Positions 47,196 to 55,420 are shown, counted from the stretch's first letter. The stretch is 64,000 nucleotides of DNA from Eshraghiella sp045129695 (GCA_045129695.1 JBGVJZ010000023.1:1-64000), one strand, 5' to 3'. The notes: generated by a model not told the origin, from the sequence alone. Program-made: numbers and translations.

Positions 47196-47900
47196 ATGTC
47201 ATATTGTGTTAATTGTGGTGTTGAACTGGATAATTCAGTCAAACAATGTCCCCTCTGTAATACAATGGTTATTAATCCGAGAGTGACTGAAGTCAGGAAT
47301 ATTGAGAACTCCTTCCCACAGGAAAAAGGCAAGGTTGAGGAAGTAAGCCGCAAGGACATGGGAATACTTCTCTCGGTTGTTCTTGTTGCTACGAGCATAA
47401 CCTGTGGTCTGCTGAATTTTCTGGTGTTTAATAATTCTACATGGTCTTTTCTTGTAATAGGAGCATGCTTTATTATATGGGTATTGTTTATTCCTGTGGT
47501 TATCTGTCGTAAATTATCACCATATACGGCGATTTTTCTTGACGGGTTATCCATTGGTATATATCTGTTTCTGATAACATTTGTTACTCATAGCGACGCA
47601 TGGTTCTGGGGACTTGCCATGTATATAGTAATATTTATAATAGCAGTTCTTGAGATTTTTGTCCTGTGCATAAGAAAATTGCCGGTTACATTTCTTACCG
47701 TAGCATTGGAGATTTTTACAATGATAGGTACTTTATGTCTCGGAGTGGAAATTCTGATAGACAGATATATCCGTCAGGAAATACATCTGGTATGGTCCAT
47801 GATTGTTATGGTAGTCTGCGTAATATTAGACATTACTTTTATTACAATGCTGTCGCGTAAGAGAATAAGGAATGCGGTAAGAAAAAGACTGCATTTTTGA
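47196..47900 (+). CDS. Zinc-ribbon membrane protein (DUF6320-like)
   Basis: The 234-residue product opens with a zinc ribbon (CVNCGVELDNSVKQCPLC), a short linker, then six hydrophobic segments (about residues 50-72, 78-100, 104-126, 130-150, 158-180, 190-212) and a basic end. I believe it matches DUF6320. GGGAGGG stands before the ATG in the end of the acyltransferase gene, so translation is coupled. The zinc ribbon would face the cytoplasm. It may anchor or regulate the acyltransferase; the role is inference. Confidence 0.75.
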   Translation: MSYCVNCGVELDNSVKQCPLCNTMVINPRVTEVRNIENSFPQEKGKVEEVSRKDMGILLSVVLVATSITCGLLNFLVFNNSTWSFLVIGACFIIWVLFIPVVICRKLSPYTAIFLDGLSIGIYLFLITFVTHSDAWFWGLAMYIVIFIIAVLEIFVLCIRKLPVTFLTVALEIFTMIGTLCLGVEILIDRYIRQEIHLVWSMIVMVVCVILDITFITMLSRKRIRNAVRKRLHF

Positions 47901-47942
47901 GAAAAAGCCGGTAGGAAAAATTACGGAACTGGAGAAGATTAT

Positions 47943-48770
47943 ATGAGAACACTTTATGTGTCAGATTTAGACGGAACACTTCTTAATTCAGATGTCAGAT
48001 TAAGTGAGTATACTGTTAATACCATCAATTCGCTGGTGGAAGAGGGATTGCTGTTTACGTATGCAACTGCACGCTCACTTGTATCGGCAAGTGTAGTGAC
48101 ACGGGGGTTAACCACTGGGATTCCTGTGATTGCATATAACGGAGCATTTATTTTTGATGCTTCCAACGGTGATATTCTTGCTTCCGAATGGTTTAGCAGG
48201 GAAGAAGTTGAATATGTCAGAAAAATCGTGTCAGATTTCAAGGTGAGCCCTTTGGTGTATACCTTTATTGATGGCGTGGAAAAAGTTGTTTACATAGAAT
48301 CCGAAGTTAATGAGGGCATAAGACGCTATCTTAATAATCGCAAAGGTGACAGAAGAATGAAGCCAATATATGATAATGATAATGATAATTTGTATCAGGG
48401 AAATGTTTTTTATTTTACTTTTATAGGTGAGAAAGAAGAACTTGAGCCATTATATAATATTTTTCAGGAAGATATAAGGTACAGATGTACATTTCAGCAG
48501 GATATCTATAATGATGAGTATTGGTTTGAAATTATGCCGGTAAATGCCACGAAAGCCAATGCAATCAATAAGCTTAGGTCATTGTGGAATTGTGACAGGG
48601 TGGTATCTTTCGGTGATGCCATTAATGATGTTCCCATGTTTCAGATTTCAGATGAATGTTATGCTGTGGAAAATGCAGTGGACGAGCTTAAACAATTAGC
48701 TACGGGAGTTATTGAGTCCAATAATGAGGACGGAGTTGCAAGATGGCTGTCAAAATATTGTAGAAAATAA
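47943..48770 (+). CDS. Cof-type HAD superfamily phosphatase
   Basis: The 275-residue product has the HAD nucleophile motif (SDLDGTLLNSD) at the N-terminus, a C2B-type cap and motif IV (FGDAINDVPMF) near residue 220. Cof-type phosphatases act on sugar phosphates, FMN or nucleotide phosphates. It follows the zinc-ribbon gene by 42 bases, with GGAGAAG before the ATG. Substrate unknown. Confidence 0.9.
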   Translation: MRTLYVSDLDGTLLNSDVRLSEYTVNTINSLVEEGLLFTYATARSLVSASVVTRGLTTGIPVIAYNGAFIFDASNGDILASEWFSREEVEYVRKIVSDFKVSPLVYTFIDGVEKVVYIESEVNEGIRRYLNNRKGDRRMKPIYDNDNDNLYQGNVFYFTFIGEKEELEPLYNIFQEDIRYRCTFQQDIYNDEYWFEIMPVNATKANAINKLRSLWNCDRVVSFGDAINDVPMFQISDECYAVENAVDELKQLATGVIESNNEDGVARWLSKYCRK

Positions 48771-48789
48771 ACCCCTTTTAATATTCCGA

Positions 48790-48819
48790 TTGTCATTATA
48801 TTATCGGATTTGTTAAAAT
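48790..48819 (+). promoter_or_regulatory. Promoter for the TlpA-lipoprotein operon
   Basis: TTGTCA at 48790-48795 and TAAAAT at 48814-48819, spacer 18 nt, with an extended -10 TG at 48811-48812. Confidence 0.55.
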
Positions 48820-48852
48820 AATATATATCGATTATGAAAGGAGCTAAAGCAT

Positions 48853-49911
48853 ATGAGAAAAAGAATAGTCGCAACATTATTTTTAACTATGTCATTATTA
48901 ATAAGTGGTTGCACGAAAATGACACCTGATATAATGGAAGAACTTGCTTCGGGTAGTCCTGATTTTGATGCTTTGGCAAGTGAAATGGATGCTGCCAACC
49001 GGACAGCTTCTGAGGATGAATCAAAGGAAGCATCTGGTGAAGGTATTACTGAGAATGAGCAGGAAAGCAGTGGAGAGACGAATACAACTAATGGCGGTAG
49101 TGTAACGACGCAGCCGTCTGAAACGGGGCAGGTTATAACACAACAGCAAACTGCAGAGGCGGTAACTACAGAAGCACCAGCCACGAAGCCGGCAGCCACA
49201 GAAGCACCAACCACGAAGCCGGCAGCCACAGAAGCACCAACCACGAAGCCTGCAGCTACGAAGCCGGCAGCCACAGAAGCACCAACCACGAAGCCGGCAA
49301 CCACGAAGCCGGCAGCCACAGAAGTACCAACCACGAAGCCGGCAACCACGAAGCCGGCAACCACAGAAGCACCAACCACAGAGCAGCCAACAACTAAACA
49401 GCCGGCCACAGAAGCTAAGCCGGTTGTGAGTGCCGATAACGGAGTGCTTAAGACTTTCAGTGTAATGTCATTGGATGGAAAAACATATACTCAGGATGTT
49501 TTTACCAAGGCAGACGTTAATGTGGTGATTTTTTGGACTACATGGTGTGGATATTGCAAAATGGAAATGCCTGTTTTGGAAAAATTGCATACCGAACTAA
49601 ACGGAAGGAGTATTCAGTTTTTTAACGTATGTCTGAATGCGGATGGAGAGTATTACCGGAATCAGGCGAAGACATTAATAGAAGAAATGGGAATAACCTA
49701 TCCGAGTCTCATATATAACGATAGTATGAGTGATGGTTATGTAAGTGAAATAACAGGATATCCAAGAACGGTATATCTCAACAGAAGGGGCGAAATAATG
49801 TTTGAAATCGGAGGAGCATATGCAGGCTATGGAGAAGATTATGCATTGGGAATGCATAGGGATTATGCAGAATACTGTCTTACATATCCTGACTATCTTC
49901 CTGCCGAATAA
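48853..49911 (+). CDS. TlpA-like thioredoxin-fold lipoprotein with Thr/Pro repeat stalk
   Basis: The 352-residue product has a lipoprotein signal (lipobox ISGC near residue 18), an acidic spacer, a repeat stalk of [TTKPAATEAP] units (about residues 105-190) and a C-terminal thioredoxin-fold domain (about 200-350) with active-site WCGYC in VIFWTTWCGYCKMEMP. This is the TlpA/ResA type of extracytoplasmic thiol-disulfide oxidoreductase. GAAAGGAG precedes the ATG. Two redox genes follow it: a CXXC micro-membrane protein and a polyferredoxin-type membrane protein, which may feed it electrons. Confidence 0.92.
   Translation: MRKRIVATLFLTMSLLISGCTKMTPDIMEELASGSPDFDALASEMDAANRTASEDESKEASGEGITENEQESSGETNTTNGGSVTTQPSETGQVITQQQTAEAVTTEAPATKPAATEAPTTKPAATEAPTTKPAATKPAATEAPTTKPATTKPAATEVPTTKPATTKPATTEAPTTEQPTTKQPATEAKPVVSADNGVLKTFSVMSLDGKTYTQDVFTKADVNVVIFWTTWCGYCKMEMPVLEKLHTELNGRSIQFFNVCLNADGEYYRNQAKTLIEEMGITYPSLIYNDSMSDGYVSEITGYPRTVYLNRRGEIMFEIGGAYAGYGEDYALGMHRDYAEYCLTYPDYLPAE
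49170..49386 (+). repeat. Coding tandem repeat (Thr/Pro/Ala/Lys stalk)
   Basis: Units of about 30 bp containing GAAGCACCAACCACGAAGCC and GGCAGCCACA variants, plus 15-bp sub-units, repeat about seven times and encode TTKPAATEAP-type sequence. Nucleotide identity between units is high, so copy number may vary between strains. Confidence 0.85.
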
Positions 49912-49964
49912 TGACGGAAAAATGCGAAATGACGGAAATCTTGCAAAAAAATGGAGATGATGCT

Positions 49965-50126
49965 ATGCAGAAAAATAAATTCCGAAGATATTTTGGTCCT
50001 GCCCTGCGTGTAATGCTGCTTATTCTTGCGGTTGTGTTTTTTATTATAGGCAAGAACAGAGGCGAGCAGGAAATAACACTTATTAAGGCGATTTACATTT
50101 GTCTTGAATGTATTGGAATAGGGTAA
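49965..50126 (+). CDS. Micro-membrane protein with C-terminal CXXC (CD1871A-like)
   Basis: A 53-residue protein. One membrane helix (about residues 14-30: MLLILAVVFFII) is followed by a short polar part and a C-terminal ICLECIGIG, giving the CXXC pair (CLEC). I recognise the layout as the CD1871A-family CXXC peptide of clostridia. ATG 49965 is chosen because GGAGATGAT lies just before it; the frame also opens at 49911, overlapping the preceding stop. It lies between a thioredoxin lipoprotein gene and the polyferredoxin gene, three bases before the latter, so it probably takes part in thiol electron transfer. Confidence 0.8.
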   Translation: MQKNKFRRYFGPALRVMLLILAVVFFIIGKNRGEQEITLIKAIYICLECIGIG

Positions 50127-50129
50127 TTT

Positions 50130-50987
50130 ATGAAGAAAAACAAAAGACATATAATTCAAATTCTTTTTACGGCTTTGACCAATGGGTATTTGCTAGGATT
50201 TATTGAGGGTAAGATATATAAGGGTGACTTGAAGAAATACTGTGTTCCGGGACTTAACTGTTATTCCTGTCCGGGAGCACTGGGCTCCTGCCCGATTGGT
50301 TCAGTTCAGGCTGTATTATCTGAAGGAAATTTCAGGTTTGCTTTTTATGTTGCTGCATTTTTAATGTTTTTTGGCTCACTCCTTGGAAGATTTGTATGCG
50401 GATTTTTATGTCCGTTCGGACTTGTGCAGGATTTACTGTATAAAATTCCTTTTTTTAAAAAGGTTAAAAATCTTCCGGGACATAAGGTGTTAGTATGGCT
50501 TAAATATGTCATATTAATATTATTTGTAATTCTGCTGCCAATGTTTGCCGTAGATATGTTTGGAATGGGAAAACCATGGTTTTGTAAATATATTTGTCCG
50601 AGCGGAACGCTGATGGGGGGAATACCATTACTTATTATGGATGAACAGCTTAGGACATTTACCGGGGTATTGTTTTATGTTAAAATTTCAATTCTTGTAA
50701 TTATTGTAGTTTTATCAATAATAGTATACAGACCATTCTGTAAGTACATATGTCCGCTTGGTGCAATTTACAGCGTATTTAATCCAATTGCCTTTTATCG
50801 TTATAAGGTCGATAAAGATAAATGTACAGGCTGCGGGGCTTGTAAAAAAGCCTGTAAAATGGATATTAAAGTATATGAGAAGCCAAACAGCCCGGAATGT
50901 ATCAGATGCGGAGAGTGTATGAAAACCTGTCCGGAAAAAGCAATTGAATTGGAGAAGTTGTTCCATAAGAGTAAAAAATCGAATTAA
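50130..50987 (+). CDS. NapH/YccM-type membrane iron-sulfur protein
   Basis: The 285-residue product has about five membrane helices and many Cys clusters: CYSCPGALGSCP near residue 45, GFLCPFGLVQ near 91, CKYICPSG near 151, CKYICPLGAIYS near 205, and a C-terminal two-cluster ferredoxin domain (CTGCGACKKAC and CIRCGECMKTCP, residues 232-275). The CxxxCP sites are typical of NapH/NosR/CcoG-like membrane electron carriers. It follows the CXXC peptide gene by three bases. By context it would pass electrons from cytoplasmic ferredoxin to thiols outside the membrane. Partner identity is inference. Confidence 0.9.
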   Translation: MKKNKRHIIQILFTALTNGYLLGFIEGKIYKGDLKKYCVPGLNCYSCPGALGSCPIGSVQAVLSEGNFRFAFYVAAFLMFFGSLLGRFVCGFLCPFGLVQDLLYKIPFFKKVKNLPGHKVLVWLKYVILILFVILLPMFAVDMFGMGKPWFCKYICPSGTLMGGIPLLIMDEQLRTFTGVLFYVKISILVIIVVLSIIVYRPFCKYICPLGAIYSVFNPIAFYRYKVDKDKCTGCGACKKACKMDIKVYEKPNSPECIRCGECMKTCPEKAIELEKLFHKSKKSN

Positions 50988-51010
50988 TTTCTAAAATTTT
51001 ACATATCCTA

Positions 51011-51051
51011 TTGCTAAATTTGATGATTACTATTATTATAATAGTAATCAT
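51011..51051 (+). promoter_or_regulatory. Promoter overlapped by a long palindrome
   Basis: ATGATTACTATTA at 51023-51035 and TAATAGTAATCAT at 51039-51051 form 13-bp perfect arms around TTA. TTGCTA at 51011-51016 with TATTAT at 51034-51039 (17 nt spacer) places a promoter whose -10 box lies in the palindrome. A TATAAT also occurs at 51037-51042. The palindrome is a likely repressor operator for the flavin reductase-rubredoxin gene. Confidence 0.65.
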
Positions 51052-51073
51052 TATTGTTTTAGGAGGAATATCT

Positions 51074-51694
51074 ATGAACGAAAAAGCATATTTTAATTTA
51101 ACATACGGGTTATTTGTATTAACGGTTAAAGATGGGGAGAGGAGTAACGGATGTATTACCAATACGTCAATTCAGGTAACAGCAGAACCGGGAAGAATTG
51201 CGGTTGCAGTCAATAAATCTAATTACACTACAGAAATATTAAGAAAAACAGACAAATTTAATATTTCAATCATTAGCGAAGCTGCAGATTTTGAACTGTT
51301 TAAGCACTTTGGATTCCAGTCTGGAAGAGACGTGGACAAGTTCGCAGATTATAATGATTATGAAATTGCAGCAAATGGAATACCATATATCACAAAGGGA
51401 ACTAATGCTTATATATCAGCGGAGGTTGAACAGACAGTTGATGTTGGTACCCATTATCTTTTTATTGCAAAAGTAACTGATATGGAAGTACTAAATGAAA
51501 CACCTTCTGCAACTTATGGATATTATCACAGTAATATCAAACCTAAGCCACAGAAGGTGGAAAATTCATCTGAACAGACGACCAAATGGAGATGCACAAT
51601 ATGCGGGTATGAATACGAGGGAGAAGAGCTTCCGGAGGATTTCATATGCCCTATTTGCAAGCATCCTGCATCTGATTTTGAAAAAGTTCAGTAA
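51074..51694 (+). CDS. Flavin reductase-rubredoxin fusion (high-molecular-weight rubredoxin type)
   Basis: The 206-residue product has an FMN-binding flavin reductase-like domain (about residues 1-155: NGCITNTSIQVTAEP) and a C-terminal rubredoxin with iron ligands CTICGYEYEG and CPICKHP. Such fusions carry electrons from NADH oxidoreductases to flavodiiron oxygen reductases or superoxide reductases in anaerobes. AGGAGG precedes ATG 51074. The long palindrome upstream suggests stress-controlled expression. The end abuts the stop of the convergent amidohydrolase gene, with no terminator between them. Confidence 0.92.
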   Translation: MNEKAYFNLTYGLFVLTVKDGERSNGCITNTSIQVTAEPGRIAVAVNKSNYTTEILRKTDKFNISIISEAADFELFKHFGFQSGRDVDKFADYNDYEIAANGIPYITKGTNAYISAEVEQTVDVGTHYLFIAKVTDMEVLNETPSATYGYYHSNIKPKPQKVENSSEQTTKWRCTICGYEYEGEELPEDFICPICKHPASDFEKVQ

Positions 51695-52510
51695 TTATAT
51701 ATCTAATTTAAAAATTTTAATGGCGTTTCGGTACATTAAGTCCTTATAGGAATCATCATCAATCAGTTCAGAAAGTACATGAAAATAATCCTGATAGATT
51801 GAGCGTTCACCATAAGTATTGCATCGGTAGGTGTCAACTCCGTCAATAGGAGCATCTGAACCGAACATTATTTTGCCGCTGCCATAGCGTTTAACAGCCT
51901 CTATTGTGGTACTCATTGGAACCCATGCAGTATCACCGTAGAGGTTATCTGCTTTTCCAAGTAAAGCCAATGCTTTGGAATTATCAGTTCCAAGTCCCAT
52001 ATGTACCATAATAAAAGGAACAGTAGGAAACATTAGTGCTGCCTCATAAACATGTACAGGGTCATCACATTCACTGTTGCCGGTATGTGATACGACTGCG
52101 AGTCCGTATTTCTCAGCCAGTCTGAGATAAGGTAATGCTCTGGAATCAACAGGGCTTGTTTTGGAATGGAACGGATGTAATTTAATTGCCTTGACAATAT
52201 CAAGATTATCCCGGATTAATTCCTCCAATTCCTCTGTAACTGATTCACCATAAGGCTTTACCCATACTGCAACATAAATCTGCCCGGGATGTTTTCTGGC
52301 AAAAGCAAGCGTGCGCCTTAAGGCGTCTTCCTGTGAAGTCTGAAATTCTGACGGAATGGGTTTCTGTTCATGGTCAACCTCAGCAGCATCTCCGTTAGAT
52401 ACCAGAATACAGTCAATGCCGTATCCGGTCATCATCTGCTCTACCATTGACTCAGTCATGGTGAAACCAACTTTCTCTCCACCGATATGAACATGAGTAT
52501 CAATAATCAT
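51695..52510 (-). CDS. Amidohydrolase family metal-dependent hydrolase
   Basis: The 271-residue product has an N-terminal metal-binding DTHVHIGG, internal KLHPFHSK, VSHTGNS and VHMG motifs, and a C-terminal FGSDAPIDG Asp ligand, matching the amidohydrolase-related TIM-barrel family. Reaction and substrate cannot be told. GGGAGG precedes ATG at 52510. Its stop codon abuts the stop of the convergent rubredoxin fusion, with zero bases between. Confidence 0.88.
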   Translation of the reverse strand: MIIDTHVHIGGEKVGFTMTESMVEQMMTGYGIDCILVSNGDAAEVDHEQKPIPSEFQTSQEDALRRTLAFARKHPGQIYVAVWVKPYGESVTEELEELIRDNLDIVKAIKLHPFHSKTSPVDSRALPYLRLAEKYGLAVVSHTGNSECDDPVHVYEAALMFPTVPFIMVHMGLGTDNSKALALLGKADNLYGDTAWVPMSTTIEAVKRYGSGKIMFGSDAPIDGVDTYRCNTYGERSIYQDYFHVLSELIDDDSYKDLMYRNAIKIFKLDI

Positions 52511-52652
52511 GCATATTACCTCCCAAATAAATCTACACTAATTTTAAATCTACTAAGAGTATAAATACAAGTGTTATTTTCCAAATTTTAAAATATGCAA
52601 TTATATTTTATTATGATAAAATTAAAAGAATACTAACAAAAGGGTGAATTAT

Positions 52653-53492
52653 ATGGAAGAAAATATTTGCAGGGCAGAAGAGATTGAATTAAGTATAAGA
52701 AAGAAATTTCACAAGGATTTATTTACGCCTTTTGCCAAAGCCATTAACAGATATGAGCTTTTACAGGAGAATGACAGAGTGGCGGTATGTATTTCCGGCG
52801 GTAAGGATTCAATGCTTCTTGCCAAGCTTTTTCAGGAGTTAAAGCGACATAATAAGTTTAATTTTGAACTGGTTTTCATGGTTATGGACCCGGGCTATAA
52901 TGAGGTTAACCGTAAACAGATTGAATATAATGCCAAAGTTCTTGGTGTACCGATTACAATTTTTGAATCGGATATTTTTGATGCGGTGTACACGATTGAA
53001 AAGTCACCATGCTATCTCTGTGCTAGAATGAGAAGAGGCTATCTGTACAGTAAGGCACAGGAGCTTGGCTGTAACAAAATTGCATTGGGGCATCATTATG
53101 ATGATGTAATAGAGACTATTCTGATGGGAATGCTTTACGGGGCTCAGGTTCAGACCATGATGCCGAAGCTTCACAGTACTAATTTTGAGGGAATGGAATT
53201 AATCCGGCCAATGTATTTAATAAGGGAAGCTGCTATTAAGGCATGGCGTGATTATAATAACCTTGAATTTATTCAATGTGCCTGCCGATTTACCGAGAGC
53301 TGTACTTCATGTGAGGAGGATGGCAGCAGTGTTTCCAAGAGACTGGAGATTAAGAATCTGATAAGGAAGCTTAAAGAAATCAATCCGTTTGTTGAAGCTA
53401 ATATTTTCAAAAGTGTGGAAAATGTATGTCTTGATGCAGTTATTTCCTATAAGAAGGATGGACAGATGCACAGTTTTTTGGATGAATATTAA
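52653..53492 (+). CDS. TtcA-like PP-loop tRNA thiolation protein
   Basis: The 279-residue product has an N-type PP-loop (CISGGKDSMLL) and paired cysteines CYLC (near residue 122) and CACRFTESCTSC (near 210-222), the arrangement of TtcA enzymes that thiolate cytidine 32 of tRNA using an iron-sulfur cluster. TtcA-like is safer than TtcA because related PP-loop proteins share this layout. ATG 52653 follows AAAGGGTG by seven bases; GTG 52644 is too close to the site. The Nudix gene follows 18 bases later. Confidence 0.85.
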   Translation: MEENICRAEEIELSIRKKFHKDLFTPFAKAINRYELLQENDRVAVCISGGKDSMLLAKLFQELKRHNKFNFELVFMVMDPGYNEVNRKQIEYNAKVLGVPITIFESDIFDAVYTIEKSPCYLCARMRRGYLYSKAQELGCNKIALGHHYDDVIETILMGMLYGAQVQTMMPKLHSTNFEGMELIRPMYLIREAAIKAWRDYNNLEFIQCACRFTESCTSCEEDGSSVSKRLEIKNLIRKLKEINPFVEANIFKSVENVCLDAVISYKKDGQMHSFLDEY

Positions 53493-53510
53493 AAAATCAG
53501 GGAGGAAATT

Positions 53511-54320
53511 ATGATACAGGAAAAAACAGATGAATTTTGGGATATATATACGAAGGACAGAGTAAAAACCGGTCGTTTGCACCGCCGGGGTGATGCAATG
53601 CAGTCGGGCGACTATCGTATGGCAGTGCATGTGTGTATTTTTAACAGTAAAGGTCAGTTGTTGATTCAGCAGCGTCAGCCGTTTAAAAAAGGCTGGACGA
53701 ATATGTGGGATATTACTGTCGGAGGTTCTGCTATTGCCGGTGATAATAGTTGTGAGGCAGCAGAAAGAGAAGTGTGGGAGGAGCTTGGTCTGAAAATTAA
53801 TTTATCCGATATCCGCCCGCGTTTTACAATGAATTTCAGCGAAGGTTTTGATGATTATTACATAGTAGAGATGGATGTGGATATTTCTAAACTCAGATTA
53901 CAGAAAGAGGAAGTGCAGCAGGTTCGTTTTGTGGACAAGGAGGAAGCACTAAGAATGCAGGAGGAGGGAATAATGATTCCCTATTGGTTCTTAGACAAGC
54001 TTTTTGATATAAGGGGAGATTATGATGCCCATGGTAAAAGAATCAGAACTATAGAGGTCAGGCAGGCAACGCTTAAGAATCTCGCATCCTGTATGAGCAT
54101 GATGAAAATAATAAAATATAACTGTGATTCAGAGGCAGACCTTGAGAATTACAAGAGAATATTTACACAAAGCATTGAGAATAACAGTATGCTATGTGCG
54201 TTGATTGGAAATATAGTTATTGGTCTTGCAATTTTTAATCAGGATTCAACTGTAAAATACATGATAGTGCATCCTGAATACAGGGATAGGGAAGTAGATA
54301 AACTTCTTATAAAGAAATAA
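53511..54320 (+). CDS. Nudix hydrolase fused to a partial GNAT-like domain
   Basis: The 269-residue product has a Nudix domain (about residues 35-165) with box REVWEELGL following GGSAIAGDNSCEAAE. Its N-terminal sequence resembles isopentenyl-diphosphate isomerase-like Nudix proteins. Residues 180-269 look like a GNAT acetyltransferase (EVRQATLKNLASCMSMM, then YMIVHPEYRDREVDKLLIKK) but end right after the CoA-loop helix, so about 40 residues of the usual fold are missing. GGGAGGAAATT precedes the ATG. A bidirectional terminator follows. Confidence 0.85.
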   Translation: MIQEKTDEFWDIYTKDRVKTGRLHRRGDAMQSGDYRMAVHVCIFNSKGQLLIQQRQPFKKGWTNMWDITVGGSAIAGDNSCEAAEREVWEELGLKINLSDIRPRFTMNFSEGFDDYYIVEMDVDISKLRLQKEEVQQVRFVDKEEALRMQEEGIMIPYWFLDKLFDIRGDYDAHGKRIRTIEVRQATLKNLASCMSMMKIIKYNCDSEADLENYKRIFTQSIENNSMLCALIGNIVIGLAIFNQDSTVKYMIVHPEYRDREVDKLLIKK

Positions 54321-54330
54321 TATATTAAGT

Positions 54331-54379
54331 ATCAGCCGGCGAATAGGTTTTGTGGGGCAACTCATAATCGTCGGCTGAT
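54331..54379. terminator. Bidirectional terminator
   Basis: ATCAGCCGGCGA at 54331-54342 pairs with TCGTCGGCTGAT at 54368-54379 (one G-U pair). It is followed by TTTTAAAT on the plus strand and by ACTTAATATATT on the minus strand, between the Nudix and DUF2935 genes. Confidence 0.75.
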
Positions 54380-54391
54380 TTTAAATATAAT

Positions 54392-55303
54392 TTACATATC
54401 ACTGCATTTAAGAATTCTTATATAATGATTGGCTTCACGAAGTACATGATCCGCCAAAAGCGGTATAATAATAGAGTCAATTTCACAATTAAGAATGCCC
54501 TTTGTTCCGGCAGCTTTAAAATCACGATATTCCAAGGTTTTATTTAACGATTTCTCAGTCGTATTAAAAGCTACAAGACTGTGCTGTTCCTGTGCTGTGT
54601 TAATGAGCTTTCTGTAATCCATGGCAAAATCCTGTGCCATCTTAACGAGCTCCTCTTCTGACGGAACAAGAAGTCCTCTGATGAACAGGGCATGCTCCAT
54701 CATAATCTGATTCCAAAAATCCTCCGTTCCGAGAAGTGATTTGTAGGAACGCTGCGGATTGCTCATTAAGTCACTGATAGTGGAACGATACAGTTTGGCT
54801 TCTCTTAATATGTGCTCAACTAACAACGGATAATTGAAAGTAAAAAGTCTTCCGTTATCCATTTCTTTTAAAATATTCTCTTTAAAAATGATTAATCCGT
54901 TTAAAAGGCAGATTGAGCGTTCATTTATCTGCTGAACCATTCGTACAATTTCTCTATTGATATTCATACAGTTTTCGGAATGCAGCTGTTGCTCCGTTCG
55001 GGTTATTTCTGTATTAATAGGAATACCGCTTAAACATTCTGTTCGCTTTTCTGCATCAAGAGTAAATTCAGTAGTTAATTCATTTGATTCCAGTATCGGA
55101 CTGTTAATTCTTCCATTGCTTATTTTGACCACATCGGACAATAAGGCTTCAAACTGTTGTCTGAAATGCTCTGCCCGTTGAATCCATTCCTCATCCTTGC
55201 ACGGAAAGCCGGCCTTGAGAAATAAGGCATGTTCCTTCATAATGCGGGCAAAAAATAAATGTGTCTCAAGAGACAAAGTAACATAATTATTGGTTATATT
55301 CAT
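54392..55303 (-). CDS. DUF2935 helical protein
   Basis: The 303-residue all-helical protein has two related halves, each with an EHALF motif (MKEHALFLKAGFP and MMEHALFIRGLLVPSEEE) and H-x-L-R-E-A motifs (EHILREAKLYR and DHVLREANHYI). The repeated Glu/His pairs within helices suggest metal-binding four-helix bundles, ferritin- or hemerythrin-like. I recognise it as DUF2935, whose function is not established. AAGGAAAAAT precedes ATG at 55303. It is divergent from the iron-uptake feo operon, which fits a role in iron biology, but this is inference. Confidence 0.85.
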   Translation of the reverse strand: MNITNNYVTLSLETHLFFARIMKEHALFLKAGFPCKDEEWIQRAEHFRQQFEALLSDVVKISNGRINSPILESNELTTEFTLDAEKRTECLSGIPINTEITRTEQQLHSENCMNINREIVRMVQQINERSICLLNGLIIFKENILKEMDNGRLFTFNYPLLVEHILREAKLYRSTISDLMSNPQRSYKSLLGTEDFWNQIMMEHALFIRGLLVPSEEELVKMAQDFAMDYRKLINTAQEQHSLVAFNTTEKSLNKTLEYRDFKAAGTKGILNCEIDSIIIPLLADHVLREANHYIRILKCSDM

Positions 55304-55387
55304 ATTTTTCCTTGTATTTAGTCGCTTAATTGTATAATATGCACAGAAATTAAAAAAGTGATTGGAAATTTTTATCAAAAAAAGTTA

Positions 55388-55420
55388 TTGACAACTAACA
55401 TGGGTTAGAATATACTAACC
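55388..55420 (+). promoter_or_regulatory. feo operon promoter with iron-regulator-like operator
   Basis: TTGACA at 55388-55393 and TATACT at 55411-55416 have a 17-nt spacer. GGTTAG at 55403-55408 and CTAACC at 55415-55420 form an inverted repeat with a 6-nt centre that covers the -10 box; a further CTAAC half-site lies at 55395-55399. The half-sites resemble DtxR/IdeR boxes. Repression by iron-loaded regulator is expected. Confidence 0.8.

Noticed and set aside
48813..49409. 198-codon minus-strand frame with a repeated AGFVVGASV pattern
   Set aside because: It is the antisense of the Thr/Pro coding repeat of the TlpA lipoprotein and has no ribosome site.
51011..51073. N-terminal hydrophobic extension of the rubredoxin fusion from an ATG at 51011-51025
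   Set aside because: The region is a palindrome and promoter; AGGAGG directs translation from ATG 51074.
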